Assembly (NCBI GenBank): GCA_004193595.1
Contig: RPGQ01000032.1
Coordinates: forward strand, 1-37,421
DNA from: Desulfobacteraceae bacterium Eth-SRB2
Lineage (GTDB): Bacteria > Desulfobacterota > Desulfobacteria > Desulfobacterales > UBA11574
Reading direction: 5' to 3'
Length of the DNA stretch: 37,421 bases
In this document: in pieces, positions 7,474-17,842 of the stretch
Numbering within the stretch: the first letter of the stretch is position 1
How the letters are laid out: each line of letters starts with the position of its first letter
Program-made: the position numbers and the translations under genes
The notes under the pieces: model-generated
Databases searched by the model: none
What the model was told of the DNA's origin: nothing
What the model saw: the letters and a program-made list of their open reading frames with translations, nothing else

Positions 7474-7874
7474 TGAATATCCAACTTAAAGAAATTGCCA
7501 AAGTTTGGCCAGACATCCAGCCCATATTTTCTGTGCCGCACAATGAAAAAGACTACAATAAATTGGTCAATCTCCTTGATAACCTTATTGATGAAGTGGG
7601 CAATAATGAGAACCATCCGTTATCTTCGCTGATGGAGACGATTGGGAGCCTAATTGAAACATATGAATCCCAATATATCCCCGAATTAGAGGGTAATCCG
7701 ATGGATACTCTGAATAATTTGATGGAAGAACATGGGCTGAAACAATCGGATCTGTCTGAAATCGGGAGCCAGGGGGTAGTATCGGAAATTCTATCTGGGA
7801 AACGTCAGCTAAATGTTCGTCAAATAAAACTATTGAGCAAACGTTTCAAAGTATCTCCAGCAGTCTTTATTTAA
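7473..7874 (+). CDS. higA: HigA-type antitoxin with C-terminal HTH
   Basis: I take the ATG at 7473, which overlaps the higB stop and has GGAGG at 7463-7467; an upstream TTG at 7461 is in frame but would include the ribosome site. The product is 133 residues. The N-terminal half (MNIQLKEIAKVWPDIQP...) is acidic and helical and should bind and neutralise the toxin. The C-terminal half is an XRE-type helix-turn-helix (MEEHGLKQSDLSEIGSQGVV, SEILSGKRQLNVRQIKLLSK) that likely binds the palindrome in the promoter. Both genes look intact, so the module is probably functional. Confidence 0.88.
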   Translation: MNIQLKEIAKVWPDIQPIFSVPHNEKDYNKLVNLLDNLIDEVGNNENHPLSSLMETIGSLIETYESQYIPELEGNPMDTLNNLMEEHGLKQSDLSEIGSQGVVSEILSGKRQLNVRQIKLLSKRFKVSPAVFI

Positions 7875-7953
7875 ATCAAATTTCAAGAATATGGCCGTCG
7901 CGGAATGACGCCAAGCACAGCTTTGAGGCTTTCAAAATATTTTGGAAAATGGA

Positions 7954-7985
7954 ATGGTGTCAAAGCGTTAATAGCGAATTAAAAC
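7954..7985. repeat. Boundary repeat of recombinase element, copy 3
   Basis: ATGGTGTCAAAGCGTTAATA followed by GCGAATTAAAAC. It marks the catalytic-domain end of recombinase copy C. Confidence 0.6.
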
Positions 7986-8463
7986 AATATTTAGTATAAT
8001 ATTAAAAAGTTATTCTCCCAACAAGACCTTGATTTGTGGTTATATGCAGCATGAATATGATAAGATTTCTCAGTCCCATAGAGGAATCTGCATAGTTACT
8101 GAAATGGCAAATTAAACAGTTGTCTTCTTAAGGTGTAAGAAACTCAGGGACTGTTTTTTCGATTTTTGGATACGGCAGACCGGTGGCGATATTTTCAGGT
8201 ATGATCCGGTGAAGCGTCAAAAAATGGTAAAATTGCCTTAGGGTCCAGACCCGGGATTTTGTGACATGAATTGAGGGGGCATTGTAGTCGGCTGTAAAAT
8301 CGATGAGATGCCGATAGCGAACTTTTTTAACAGACCGAATTCTTTGTATTTTTAGAAAGTTTGCTAATTCGTTAAGCCTGATGGTTAAAGCCTGAATGGA
8401 ACGCGCCGAGAAATCGACCAACTCACAGTATGCAAGAAACTGGCTGCAATACCGATGGAGCAT
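7954..8463 (-). pseudogene. Tyrosine recombinase N-terminal part (copy C, best preserved)
   Basis: The longest of four related remnants. Translation from ATG 8461-8463, with GGAGG at 8472-8476 (minus strand), gives MLHRYCSQFLAYCELVDFSA and a full SAM-like core-binding domain of a phage-type integrase (SIQALTIRLNELANF, HVTKSRVWTLRQFYHF), then NIATGLPYPKIEKTVPEFLTP. There an in-frame TAA interrupts it; after that the same frame continues with MGLRNLIIFMLHITT and homology ends as in copies B and D, before the catalytic arginine. The unit ends at boundary repeat 7954-7985. A short frame on the same strand (8385-8528, MMEHDQRSAFAEKLWRDKEV) overlaps the start and may be a small upstream gene of the original recombinase operon. 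Confidence 0.7.
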
Positions 8464-8520
8464 GATGCCACCTCCTTGTCGCGCCATAGCTTTTCAGCAA
8501 AGGCGGACCGTTGATCATGC

Positions 8521-8581
8521 TCCATCATTAAACACCCATTAATAAAAGGCAAACTGCGCTAACTGCGGGGTTTGTTGGTTA
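8521..8581 (+). repeat. 61-bp direct repeat, right copy
   Basis: Partner of 7081-7141, with one mismatch, 1440 bp apart. It ends about 35 bp before the inverted copy of the helicase block begins, and lies upstream of recombinase copy C on the minus strand. Confidence 0.85.
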
Positions 8582-8614
8582 GCAGAAGTAGTCGGTTATA
8601 AAAACTTTAAATTA

Positions 8615-9780
8615 ATGACTGAAAAGGCTATTATCGATGCCAGAGCAGCTTTTGCCCGCGGTCGGGTTTACGTGGCGCCAAACCGTTAATAAAACTATAG
8701 AGGGCATGGTGCTGAAACTCTCCCATCTCATCTCGCGGAGTAAAACAGTTAAATATGTGTGCTTTGATGAAAAACGCTCACCAGAACCCGCCGTCGAAAG
8801 CCGACTTCTGGCTGCCAAATAAACTATCAGCAGCAACGTTGTTGCTTGATTGTTTTGATTTTCACTATTGCGCAACAATCTCCAACTTGTTCGGCTTTTA
8901 GCCGTTAACACCGGAGTAGTTCAGGTTTCAAGGCATTGAAGATATCCGCCAACTGGAAAAAAGCTGCAGATATTTTTGTCAGTGAAAATTTTAAGCAGCA
9001 ATTGCGCACAATTTTACTGATAGCGGCGAGTCAGATGCTGTTATTTTTGGAACGGATCCTTAAAGCGTCAGTATAGTTCAGAAAAAGTTTACCGGAAATT
9101 TTGAGGATTAAGTGCCAAAATTGCACGTTGAAACAGATAATACCGAACTCCGCCATGGCAATGGCCACAGGTAATCCTCAAAAATTGCCGTCAGGTAGCA
9201 CAGACACGGATAACAGCGAAAGGGATTTTCACCTTCAAGTTTACTGCGCTGTTTCAGTCGCTGAAATTGACACCCTGAAAGAAAAAGCTCCACGGCCTCC
9301 GGCCTACATCGAATCGGACGTTGCCCATCCAGAGCTGTTCCGGGCCCTCAAGGACTGGCGATCCCTGGGCGGGAGGAAGCGTTGCCCATTTTCGGTTTAC
9401 ATCAACGGATATTGATCCAGATTGTGGTATGCCTTCCTGACAATATTGCTGATCTAAAAAATATCGATGCGGCAGAAAACCATTGAAATACGGCGAAAAC
9501 TTCTGGAACCGTTTGGCCTGTCACCAAAAAACACGAATAAAACAAGATCCCTACTGCCGGAGAGGTCAAAACTTCAAAGAAGTGCAGCGGAAAAAGAGCT
9601 CAAATTCCGACACGAAACAGAAGTTTCGATATGTTAAATAAAGTTGACTATTGCCCTGATTGCTGCAAAGAAAGGGCCTGGTACCGATCTACCATTGAAG
9701 GACATCTGAGCTGTGGAAAAAGGCAAATTGGATATCAACAAGCTGCTTTCACCTGAAAAACAACAGGCCATTGAAGAATT
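8615..9780 (+). pseudogene. Broken copy of the PIF1-HRDC helicase gene
   Basis: Corresponds to codons from about 385 to 790 of the intact gene at 27052-29553, beginning at KAIIDARAAFA and ending at LSPEKQQAIE. The Walker A and B region and the last 40 codons are missing. Many frameshifts and stops interrupt it; a 104-codon frame (9101-9415) contains the HRDC start AHPELFRALKDW but nothing longer is open. No start codon or ribosome site. It cannot make a helicase. Whether the damage is real or a sequencing effect is discussed in the findings. Confidence 0.85.
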
Positions 9781-9781
9781 A

Positions 9782-9846
9782 TCAAACCTTGATTATTGAT
9801 TAAAACAAGTGCATGGTGTCGCGTCTTGAATAGTGAATTAAAACAA
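9782..9846. repeat. Two adjacent boundary repeats (copies 4 and 5)
   Basis: TCAAACCTTGATTATTGATT at 9782-9801 resembles 4832-4862; the sequence from 9813 (ATGGTGTCGCGTCTTGAATA) resembles 4488-4519. Only 5 bp separate them, so here the two boundary types are joined head to tail without an internal recombinase segment between them. Confidence 0.55.
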
Positions 9847-10116
9847 TTTATAATTTAATATCAGTTATTTAATTTCTCAACAAAACCTTGACTTGTGGTT
9901 ATATGCAACATGATTATGGTAAGATTTCTCAGTCCCATAGATGAATCTGCCCGTTCACTTAAGTGGCGAATTAAAAGCTTATATTCTTCTTGTGTGAGAA
10001 ACTGTGGTACTGTTTTTTCGATTTTTGGATATTGGTATACCGGTGGTGATATTTTCAGGTATGATCCGGTGAAGCTTCAAAAAATGGTAAAATTGCCTTA
10101 GGGCTCAGACCCGAAA
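9782..10116 (-). pseudogene. Tyrosine recombinase fragment (copy D) inside the left arm
   Basis: Two boundary repeats in tandem (9782-9807 and 9813-9846) are followed by a recombinase remnant on the minus strand. Its reading gives LRQFYHFLKLHRIIPENI at the N-terminal side, a frameshift in the linker, then LTQEEYKLLIRHLSERADSS, MGLRNLTIIMLHITT and a stop. As in copies B and C the homology ends before the catalytic arginine. It replaces the last part of the PIF1 copy, the intergenic spacer and the first about 37 codons of the giant helicase copy. The intact arm has no such element, so this is a true structural difference between the arms. Confidence 0.7.
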
Positions 10117-13100
10117 TTGTTCTGGAAGCGGGGATCTCATTATCCGATCAGCCACCGGCTCCGGCGGCAAGACCGAGGCTGCCCTGGCTCCTTGCCCAGA
10201 ACGGATAATCCGCTCCGGATTGACCGAATCAACCATCTACATCATTACCGACCCGCGCCCGGCTTTTGATATCCGCCGCCGGTTTGAATCAGTTCTAATC
10301 GAACGTCTCCGGACTCCGGTTTGCTATTCGTACCGGCGACATCAAACTTTGTGCGGTGGCGGTTGTCTATTTTATCATGCTCACAACACCGGAATCTGGA
10401 CGTGATGCTGGGCAGCTCAATTCTGATTTGCGGGGTTTTCTCTTGCGGGTCACACGGTAATAATCGACGAAGTCCATCCCGTTTATCCATCAGTACCGTG
10501 GACGTCAACTACGGTCTGTAATGTTGCAACGGTTACAGAACGCCAGTTGGATCGACAAACAACTGCAGAATTGCCCACCAATGGCTATTGCCGATCCGAT
10601 GTTGTTATCCGTTTCCTTGGTTTCAGTCAGATACCGTCCTTCTAATTGAGAATGTCAGCCGTCAATTGTACGCCTGATTCACCTTAAAACGATGTGAACA
10701 CGAGCTGGTGACGGCTACCACTATTCATGTACGGAATGGAACTATCGGAAAATTCTGATCTTTGCCAACAGCAGGGGCCGGTTAACGATAAATTTCGGAT
10801 TGTTAAACCAGCAAGAACGATTCATGGAGCAGCCGAACTGCATTCTCAACTCAATGCCCAGAGAACGACAAATCATCGAAAAGATTTCGGCAACGGGCCC
10901 GATCGGTTTGTATCGCAACCAGTACCCTGGAGCTGGCGTTGATGTGGTAATGTCATTGATGCGGTGATTCTCTTTGAGCCGCGCCGGATTCTGTTGCCGC
11001 TTTTCTCCAGCTATTGGCCGGGCTAACCGCCGCCGTCGGGATACGATTCATTTCTGGGGTATCTGCCGTGGTGAACAGGCTGGAAAAACAAATGCTTCGT
11101 TTTCTGGCCCTGCTGCGTCTCGCCGGTCAGGGCAGGTGGAGATCCCCTTTCTAAATGTTACCAAGCGTGTTGAGCCAGCGGGTGATTTCGTGTCTGTACG
11201 AAAAAGCAGCTCTCCCTCGCGCTGCGCTTCAAGATCTCTTTTCTTGCGGGGCAGGAACAGATGAATTCAATTCTCAATGATATGATCAATCTCTTCTGAA
11301 AAAGCATTTAGAAGTCGAGGTGAACGGTCTTTATACCGGTGGCTGGCAGTACCGGGATCATTGCTGGGAACTTAGGGGCTTCACCCCAATTGGAATAATG
11401 GAATAATGGCGTAATGGAATGATGGGTTTGAAGGAATTTTTTACAATTAAAATGGTTTATTTCCCCCGTACCCCCAATATTCCAGCATTCCAGCATTCCA
11501 TTATTCCATTCCGATGGCATAAACCAAGAGCTATTAAAAAATATTTAGTATCAAACAATTATAGAATTTCCGAGATGTTAAATGAAAAGAGCTTTACTGG
11601 CTTGGCATGGGGTGTCACGTTTCCTATGAAGTGGCGCAAGCCGTACGGGATGCTGAAATCGGAAAAACCGGCGGTGAAAACGAGGCAGCGCCAGGACTTT
11701 TTCCCGTACACGCAAACTTTAATCGCAATGGGTTAAATAAAGAAAAAGGCTGTTGGATAACGGCATTGAGGCAATCCTCTCAACGGCATGTACCAATACC
11801 GGACATTCCTCGGCGTAATCGGCAACTTGATTCTTGGTGGAGTATCAGATAAATTTGCAAACCACATGGAGGATCTTCGTGTGGTATCCGATGAAGATTG
11901 GTCTGGAATGCTCCCGGTGGATTCAATTTGAAAGCTTTCTCTTCTTTAGAGGCCAAAGACTTCACCGTCTGGTTAATCGTCACTTCAAGATGCGGGCCAT
12001 GTTTCCCTCAATGCGTTTTGCGCCACAGCCGAATGCTGCGCAGGCAGACGATTTATCTATGATAGCGCCTGATTGTTTTAAACAATATTTGACGGATCAT
12101 CTGAAATTGTGCAAAGGCGATCCCAAAGAAATCTTGATTTCCGGAACCAGTTCCATGCTCGGCATCAGGAGAAAAAAGCTATTGCCTTTCTTGATACGCC
12201 CTGCTTTCGCGAGTCTTTGCTGACATGGGAAAAATCGCGGGACAACCGATATCCTTTTCCTTATGCGAAGATGCGCGTTACCGGGTCCGGCCTTTGACAG
12301 GAACCATAATTGGTGAATACTTCGTCATCAATAATGCAGCCGATGGCTGAACTTTCACTTTCTCCTGCCTGAAACATCACCGTTCAGGCGTACTCAGATG
12401 GATGATGAAGACGACAACCCTGCATGGAAGAGGACTGAATTTGAAGAAATGCTGACTGATTTGCGCAAGCAGAATGAAATCGCCACCATCATTTCAGAAA
12501 AACCGAAACCGGAAGACGCTGTCGCTCAAAGACAGGTTTGATGAGACCTGTGCGCAATTGCAACGGCTGGCGCAACAAAAACTCTCCTGCCGGTAATCTC
12601 TATCTTGCGCAGGGCGTTTTGATAATTGATGCTGTTTTGTCTCCATCTCTGCGTTTTTAACGAACTGGCAATAAAAAATCTCCATAGACGGGGTTGGTAT
12701 TCTGATCTGATCCAGGTGTCTGCAGGAAAAAGAAAAAAGCTTTCAGGTCGAGGACATTAAAAGCAGTTCTGTTCCCCGCTACTGCAAGAAGTGGCAAGGT
12801 AATGGCGTTTTATGCCTTTCTGCTGAAACATTGATCCATAGCGACATGGAATGGTTTCAGTCTCTTGCGCCCTCTGGAATCAATCGTTTGCCAGCGGTAA
12901 AAGTGGCGGACACCGGTTTTCTGCTCATTCGCCTCTTAATGACGCTCCCACAGCGCCATAGCTTTGACCTGCGGCCTTATATGACCCACGTTTAAGCAAT
13001 TTTAGAAATCTTAATGCGTGCCTCTCCGGTTCTTACATCCAGTACATTCTGGCAATTGCAGAAACACTGCACAAACTGCCCGTATTTCGAGTTTGTTACC

Positions 13101-15930
13101 AGCAGGCCATGACCAAGAGGAGGTTCAGTTTATCCCTCATCTGACGTTTGGTGCCGCAGAAATACGCTCTCGGCATGAAGAGTCTTGAGGAAACTTCTGC
13201 CTGGTTTGCATCTTCGTGTCAGCCACCTGTATCTTCCCAAGTCTATCATCTGCCTGCGGTGCAAACGCTTCTTCCGGCAATAGACCACCATTTGCCTTTG
13301 CAAAGAAGGCGTCTTCAGGGCGCTCTTAATGCGTTAACTCCTAACAACAAAATTGCCATAATAAAAAAGAAGACCTGCTTGTTTCCGCCAACATCTCAAC
13401 AGCCTTTTCACCGTCTAATTCATGACCGATTTCGATGCAGCCCTGTGGAGAATAGTCTATGTATGCAGAAGAGGTGAAGACCTGAAACATTAACCTGGAC
13501 AACATTTACCTCGCAGGTGGCGATAAATTCAGGATGGCAAAGCGCCGACACGGACCGGCGTCAGATCTGGCAGGATTTTTTCAAATTGTTTTCAGGAACT
13601 CACTGGCAATCCACTTATGAACTTAATGGAGGGGCCGCACATTTCCTTTTCGGAACGGCAGTCAGGCGGGGATAAAGTTGGGCAGCGCTTATGGAAGATA
13701 TGCGTATGCGGACTTCTTCGTCGGCCTTAATCCTCATTGGACGAAGACTTGCGGCAGGCGCTTCAGAAGCATTTTTGCTACCGCTTCCCGGTAACATGAC
13801 TCTTTTTGCCCTGAACCGAATATTAGGACTGGCTTGAATGAATCGGAATTCCTGTTCCTGACACTCTTTTTCGGGGACAGACACAGTGCGGAAATGAACG
13901 GCAGAACAGTAAAGAGATAATCCGGGGCATATCTTGGAACAGATTCTAGAAACTCAAACAGAAGCTCAAAAATGGATTTCATCACACCTGGAAAGCGAGT
14001 GGAACCAAAAGAGTGGCGGATATTCAGGGGCGGATCGACCGGGGCTGAAGCATATCAAGACTTTATCGGAAGCAGAAAAGGCTGTCAGGAAACAGACATA
14101 AAGCCTTGCAGGGCTTTCACTCGAAGAGCGGGTGGAACGTTTCAGGGCATTGGGACCCCTTAGAGTTTACCGGCACGGTTCTTGATGACGAAGGGGACGA
14201 TTTCTTTATATGTTTACCATTTGCCGATGAGGCCGAGTTTCAAATTCCGCCGAGGAGACTTTCTGAAACTGGTTCCTGCCGTCCATGACCTGCAAAGCGG
14301 CATGCCTGTAATCATGGCTCAGTATTCGCCCCAGATCGGCGGTGGCCCTGCATTCGCGTCATGCACGGTAATGAGATTGCATAAAGGCATTTCTATTCCT
14401 GGAAGAAGATGGAGGATGACTGGAACACGCCCAACTGCTCAGGTGGTGCAAACCGTTTATTCTACCAGGGTCAGTCATCCTTTGACGGATCTGTTTGCGG
14501 AAAATGGGATTTTGAACAACCGTCTGACTGGCGGGAGTGGGTACATCTTGGGTGGCTTCGATCCGAGGAGCTGTGGCCCGGTTAAATCAGTCGCAGCAAC
14601 ATGCATTGCAATTGCCTTTTCAATACGCATTGGAGCCTGATTCAGGGCCGCCGGGAACCGGCAAGACAAATCTTCTTGGCTGGATTCTGATCGCCTTGAT
14701 TCGCCACGCACAAACAACCGGCAACGCAAACTTCGTATTGCTGTAAGCGGTTCTACACATCGAGCAATTGACCGAATTGCTGAGCAAAGGTGGTTAATCT
14801 GGTGAATACTCATAATTTGCAGAATTTTCGGCACATTGCGTTAAACTGGGAAGATGGGAAGGCCCGGGTTCGAAGAAGAAAATAAAAACATGCGGGTAGA
14901 ACCGTTGACAGACGCCGGCCCGGCTTACTCTCTCCTTATCTTATTGTTGGATCGATAGCCGGTTACGGGTTGTATAATATGTTCCAAAATCACAACAACG
15001 GCGTTACATTCCCAAACCATTCGATTGGGTGTCTTTGATGAAGCGTCACAAATGCTGGCGCCTCAGGCCATGCTGAGTCTGATTCCCCGCAGTGAGTAAT
15101 TTTATCTTTCTCGGAGATATCCCGTTCCAGTTGCCGCCGGTAATCCGCTCGGCAACATTCAGAAAACCATGGGCAGAATCTGAATGACAATTGGTCGCAG
15201 AAACGGAAGCCGCGCCGTTCGCTGTGATGTTCTCCGGCGTTATCCGCATCATGGCAAACAGTTAAGATATAACCTATCCGGATGAATGCGGAGATCTGCA
15301 TGTTTCCAAGTCGAACCTTGGTACGACTCCACGTTACGCCGGCGGAAAATGCCCGGACCGGCTCTCGTTAGATGGCCCGTCAATGAATGATCTGATTGAT
15401 AAAGATTATCGATCTAAAACGGTTGTTCTTGTACTGACGGATCATCAGGTTGTCCATCAGGAGTCAGCGATTGAGGCGGAAATAATGGCTCAATTGGCCT
15501 GCCGTTTGCTGATAGACAGAGGTGTGGATAAAGAACAATTGGCGTATCTCTCGCACCGGGCCCAAAAACAACGCAATCGCCAGGCGGCTGAGCGAACTTT
15601 CAGGCATGAGCGCTGAGGATTTGCCTTTAATTGACACGGTGGAACGGATTCAGGGCGCTGAGCAGGATGTGATCCTGTTTTGCGCATGCTCCGACCCTGA
15701 TCGTGTTCTCGAATTTCTGAATAAATCCAAACCGATTCAACGTAGCAATGACACCGCAGAAATTGATTATGAGGCAGCAAGACCTTCTTTTTTCAGCTAT
15801 TGCTGACACAGAAAAAACAACTACAGGCCAATGCCTGTTTAAAGGCTTTTTGAACACTGCCGCGAAAATGACTGTTGTTTTGAATTTCAGCGTCAGTTAG
15901 ATTTCCGGTTTTCTGATAACTGATTTACAG
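10117..15930 (+). pseudogene. Broken copy of the giant Lhr-Cas4-DNA2 helicase gene
   Basis: Corresponds to codons from about 37 to the end of the intact gene 20889-26945, starting at ILESRDLIIQSATGSGK. It retains recognisable fragments of the SF2 part (around 10.2-11.2 kb), the nuclease part (about 12.3-13.1 kb) and the SF1 part (about 14.6-15.9 kb, with GPPGTGK broken by an extra base). Dozens of frameshifts leave no frame above about 150 codons. About 200 bp (codons about 457-523) are replaced by a foldback repeat at 11391-11512. A run of about 30 bp present in the intact gene (near 24775) is missing at about 12130. Non-functional as written. Confidence 0.85.
11391..11512. repeat. Foldback (MITE-like) repeat, left-arm only
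   Basis: Ends made of short iterations of TGGAATAATGG on the left and the complementary ATTCCAGCATTCCATTATTC on the right, with an AT-rich centre. The family is the same as at 16614-16756 and 20047-20190, but the internal sequence differs. No ORF. It is absent from the equivalent position of the intact arm. Confidence 0.6.
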
Positions 15931-15934
15931 ATGG

Positions 15935-16185
15935 ACGAAATTTTGTCCTTTAGAACTATCCTGTAATCTGCTACTGGCTCCTTTTCCTTCTTCGTGCACC
16001 ATAAGAGTTGATATCCATCTCTGCAATTTCAGGATGATTCATTATATCCTGAGAACTTGCAACGGATTTTCAAAAGCGCTTTTATGTCTGATTTAGGCCT
16101 TCCCTGAATCCTTTAAAATGTTATATCCTTATGCTGCGAATCATCATCTTAATTGCGGCATGCGCACAGTTGTTAGTAGTTAGTC
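15935..16185 (-). pseudogene. Copy of the acyl-CoA synthetase fragment
   Basis: Mirror copy of the fragment at 20644-20918, with indels. On the minus strand short pieces of the AEMDINPLMV and ADYRIVLK segments can be followed across frames. No intact frame. Confidence 0.65.
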
Positions 16186-16205
16186 GATTTTTCCGAGCAA
16201 AATAA

Positions 16206-16546
16206 TGCCGTCATGGAAAATTCCTTTTGGGTTTGGATGAATTTTCTCATATAATCATTATGTTACTGGTTTCATAAAGGAATGACACTCTTGAAAAGAG
16301 GAAAGTAATGCAGGTCATCCGAGGAGAAATAAAGAGAAAAACCCCTTAACAGAGTGTTGCGACCCATTCCCCGTTACGGCCTAATCTGATTGGCATATCC
16401 ATATGTAAGATACAATCGATACAAAGGAAGCTTGATTCATCGACAAGATCGATGCGTTTGGCGAATCCCCGGTTATTGATATAAAATGTTTCATCCCAGC
16501 AGCGCCTTAAAACAAGATATACGGTTACCGGACTGGGTGGTATAAT
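16206..16546 (+). pseudogene. Copy of the trmO-like fragment
   Basis: Mirror copy of 20259-20597, broken by frameshifts, for example in the stretch for PLTGVFATHSP. Both fragments were therefore already side by side before the duplication or chimera formed. Confidence 0.65.
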
Positions 16547-16613
16547 TTATGGCCGAGTTTAGTTCGCTTCAACCCGACTGCAATTGCAGGGAACGAGCGA
16601 ACCCAGGTCACAG

Positions 16614-16756
16614 TGGAATGATGGAATAATGGAATACTGGGGTAATGGGTTTTGAAAAAATGGGAACATGGGTTATTGATAAAATCGATCTTGATAGGGG
16701 AGTTGAAAAATCCATCAATAACAAATTTCTTTAGAAACCAACATTCCACTATTCCA
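16614..16756. repeat. Foldback (MITE-like) repeat, left-arm copy
   Basis: Mirror copy of 20047-20190. Ends consist of TGGAATGATGGAATAATGGA and CCAACATTCCACTATTCC; the centre is AT-rich and non-coding. It differs from its partner by several 1-2-nt indels although it codes for nothing. Confidence 0.7.
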
Positions 16757-16825
16757 TATATGAGACAAAGACCATATCATAAGTCGATTTATTTACGGTA
16801 AAGTTGTGAATTTCACAAGGCAAGA

Positions 16826-17842
16826 TCGTAACACGGACCTTTCCGGCCAGATTGAAAATTACATACACGAACGACGGACCGGTTTTACCATTGCCAGAGT
16901 AAAAAGTTCACGGGCATAGGGATCTTGTGTATCACCATAGTCGGACACCTGATATCGCCCGGCTCGGCGAAATCCTCAACATGCGTGGCGAATGGGTGAA
17001 TCATCCAAATTTGGAGAGCAGTTCAAGGTTATTACCAGATCCAAGACCACGGTTCCGCTTCGTTTATGAATCGAAAGTATCTGGGCTCGGACATCATCAA
17101 AGGGCTCGGAACCTGTCATGGCGACCGAATCGTTAAAAATTTGGAGAACAAACACTGGATGTCATCAATGAAATCAAAAGCTTTCCCGGGTCAACGGTAT
17201 CGGCAAAAAACGTATCGCCATGATACAAAAGGCATGGGATAGAGCGAAGAGATTCGTGATGTCATGCTGTTTCTTCAAGCTCATGAAATCAGCTCCGGCT
17301 ATGCTCACCACGAAAATATTCAAACAATATGGGAATCGATCCATTGCGGTGGTGACAGACAATCCCCATCGTCTTGCAACGGATATTTTCGAATAGGATT
17401 TGTGATCGCCGACCGTATCATATCAAAACTTGGATTCCCTGAAGATTCACAATTGAGGGTTGAAGCAGGCATTCTCTGTATCCTCAATCGGCTCCTCAGA
17501 TGAGGGCGTCTTTTATATGAACCTTATAAAGAGTCGGGAATCCTTGGCGTTGGAAGAATGGTTGTCGAGGAGCACTGGGTAATATTACCGTTGAACGGAA
17601 GATTGTTGAAGATATAAACAAAAGAATCGAAGAAGTTTAAAACAACAAAGCCGTATACCTGGCCAAAGTTTCATTTATGCGAAACCAGCATCTCGAACGG
17701 TTGAAGATACTCTAACCGCTCCTAAATCTGTTCGCCATGTCGCATCAGAAAGGCTATAGTTGGGTCCAAAGACAACTGAATATTACCCTGGCGAAGGAAA
17801 AACAGATCAGGGCTATAGCTTCGCTCTAACAAACAAGATCAT
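16826..17842 (+). pseudogene. Broken 5' part of recD2 (mirror copy)
   Basis: Corresponds to codons 1 to about 345 of recD2 (17826-19973): the N-terminal OB-like and HhH region up to NFALTNKI, then the sequence crosses into the 3' end of the intact gene on the other strand at about 17842. The start codon is lost (CGTAAC in place of ATGCTTAC) and frameshifts are frequent. The helicase motor is entirely absent. Confidence 0.8.

Larger units (their letters stand above)
8615..17842 (+). repeat. Left arm of the large inverted duplication
   Basis: The reverse complement of this arm follows the sequence from about 28404 down to about 18937. Runs of more than 50 identical bases alternate with clusters of 1-2-nt insertions, deletions and substitutions, in coding and non-coding parts alike. 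Two segments do not match the right arm: 9782-10116 (recombinase element in place of about 330 bp) and about 11371-11584 (foldback repeat in place of about 200 bp). Homology starts inside the PIF1 gene and stops inside recD2 just before its Walker A motif. Confidence 0.9.

Noticed and set aside
7081..8581. 61-bp repeats as integron attC sites
   Set aside because: No paired core sites with the expected stem structure and no integron integrase signature in the recombinase remnants.
4488..9846. The about 30-bp repeats as a CRISPR array
   Set aside because: Five imperfect copies at irregular distances (5 to more than 3000 bp) with no regular spacers and no cas genes; the Cas4-like domain here is part of a helicase fusion.
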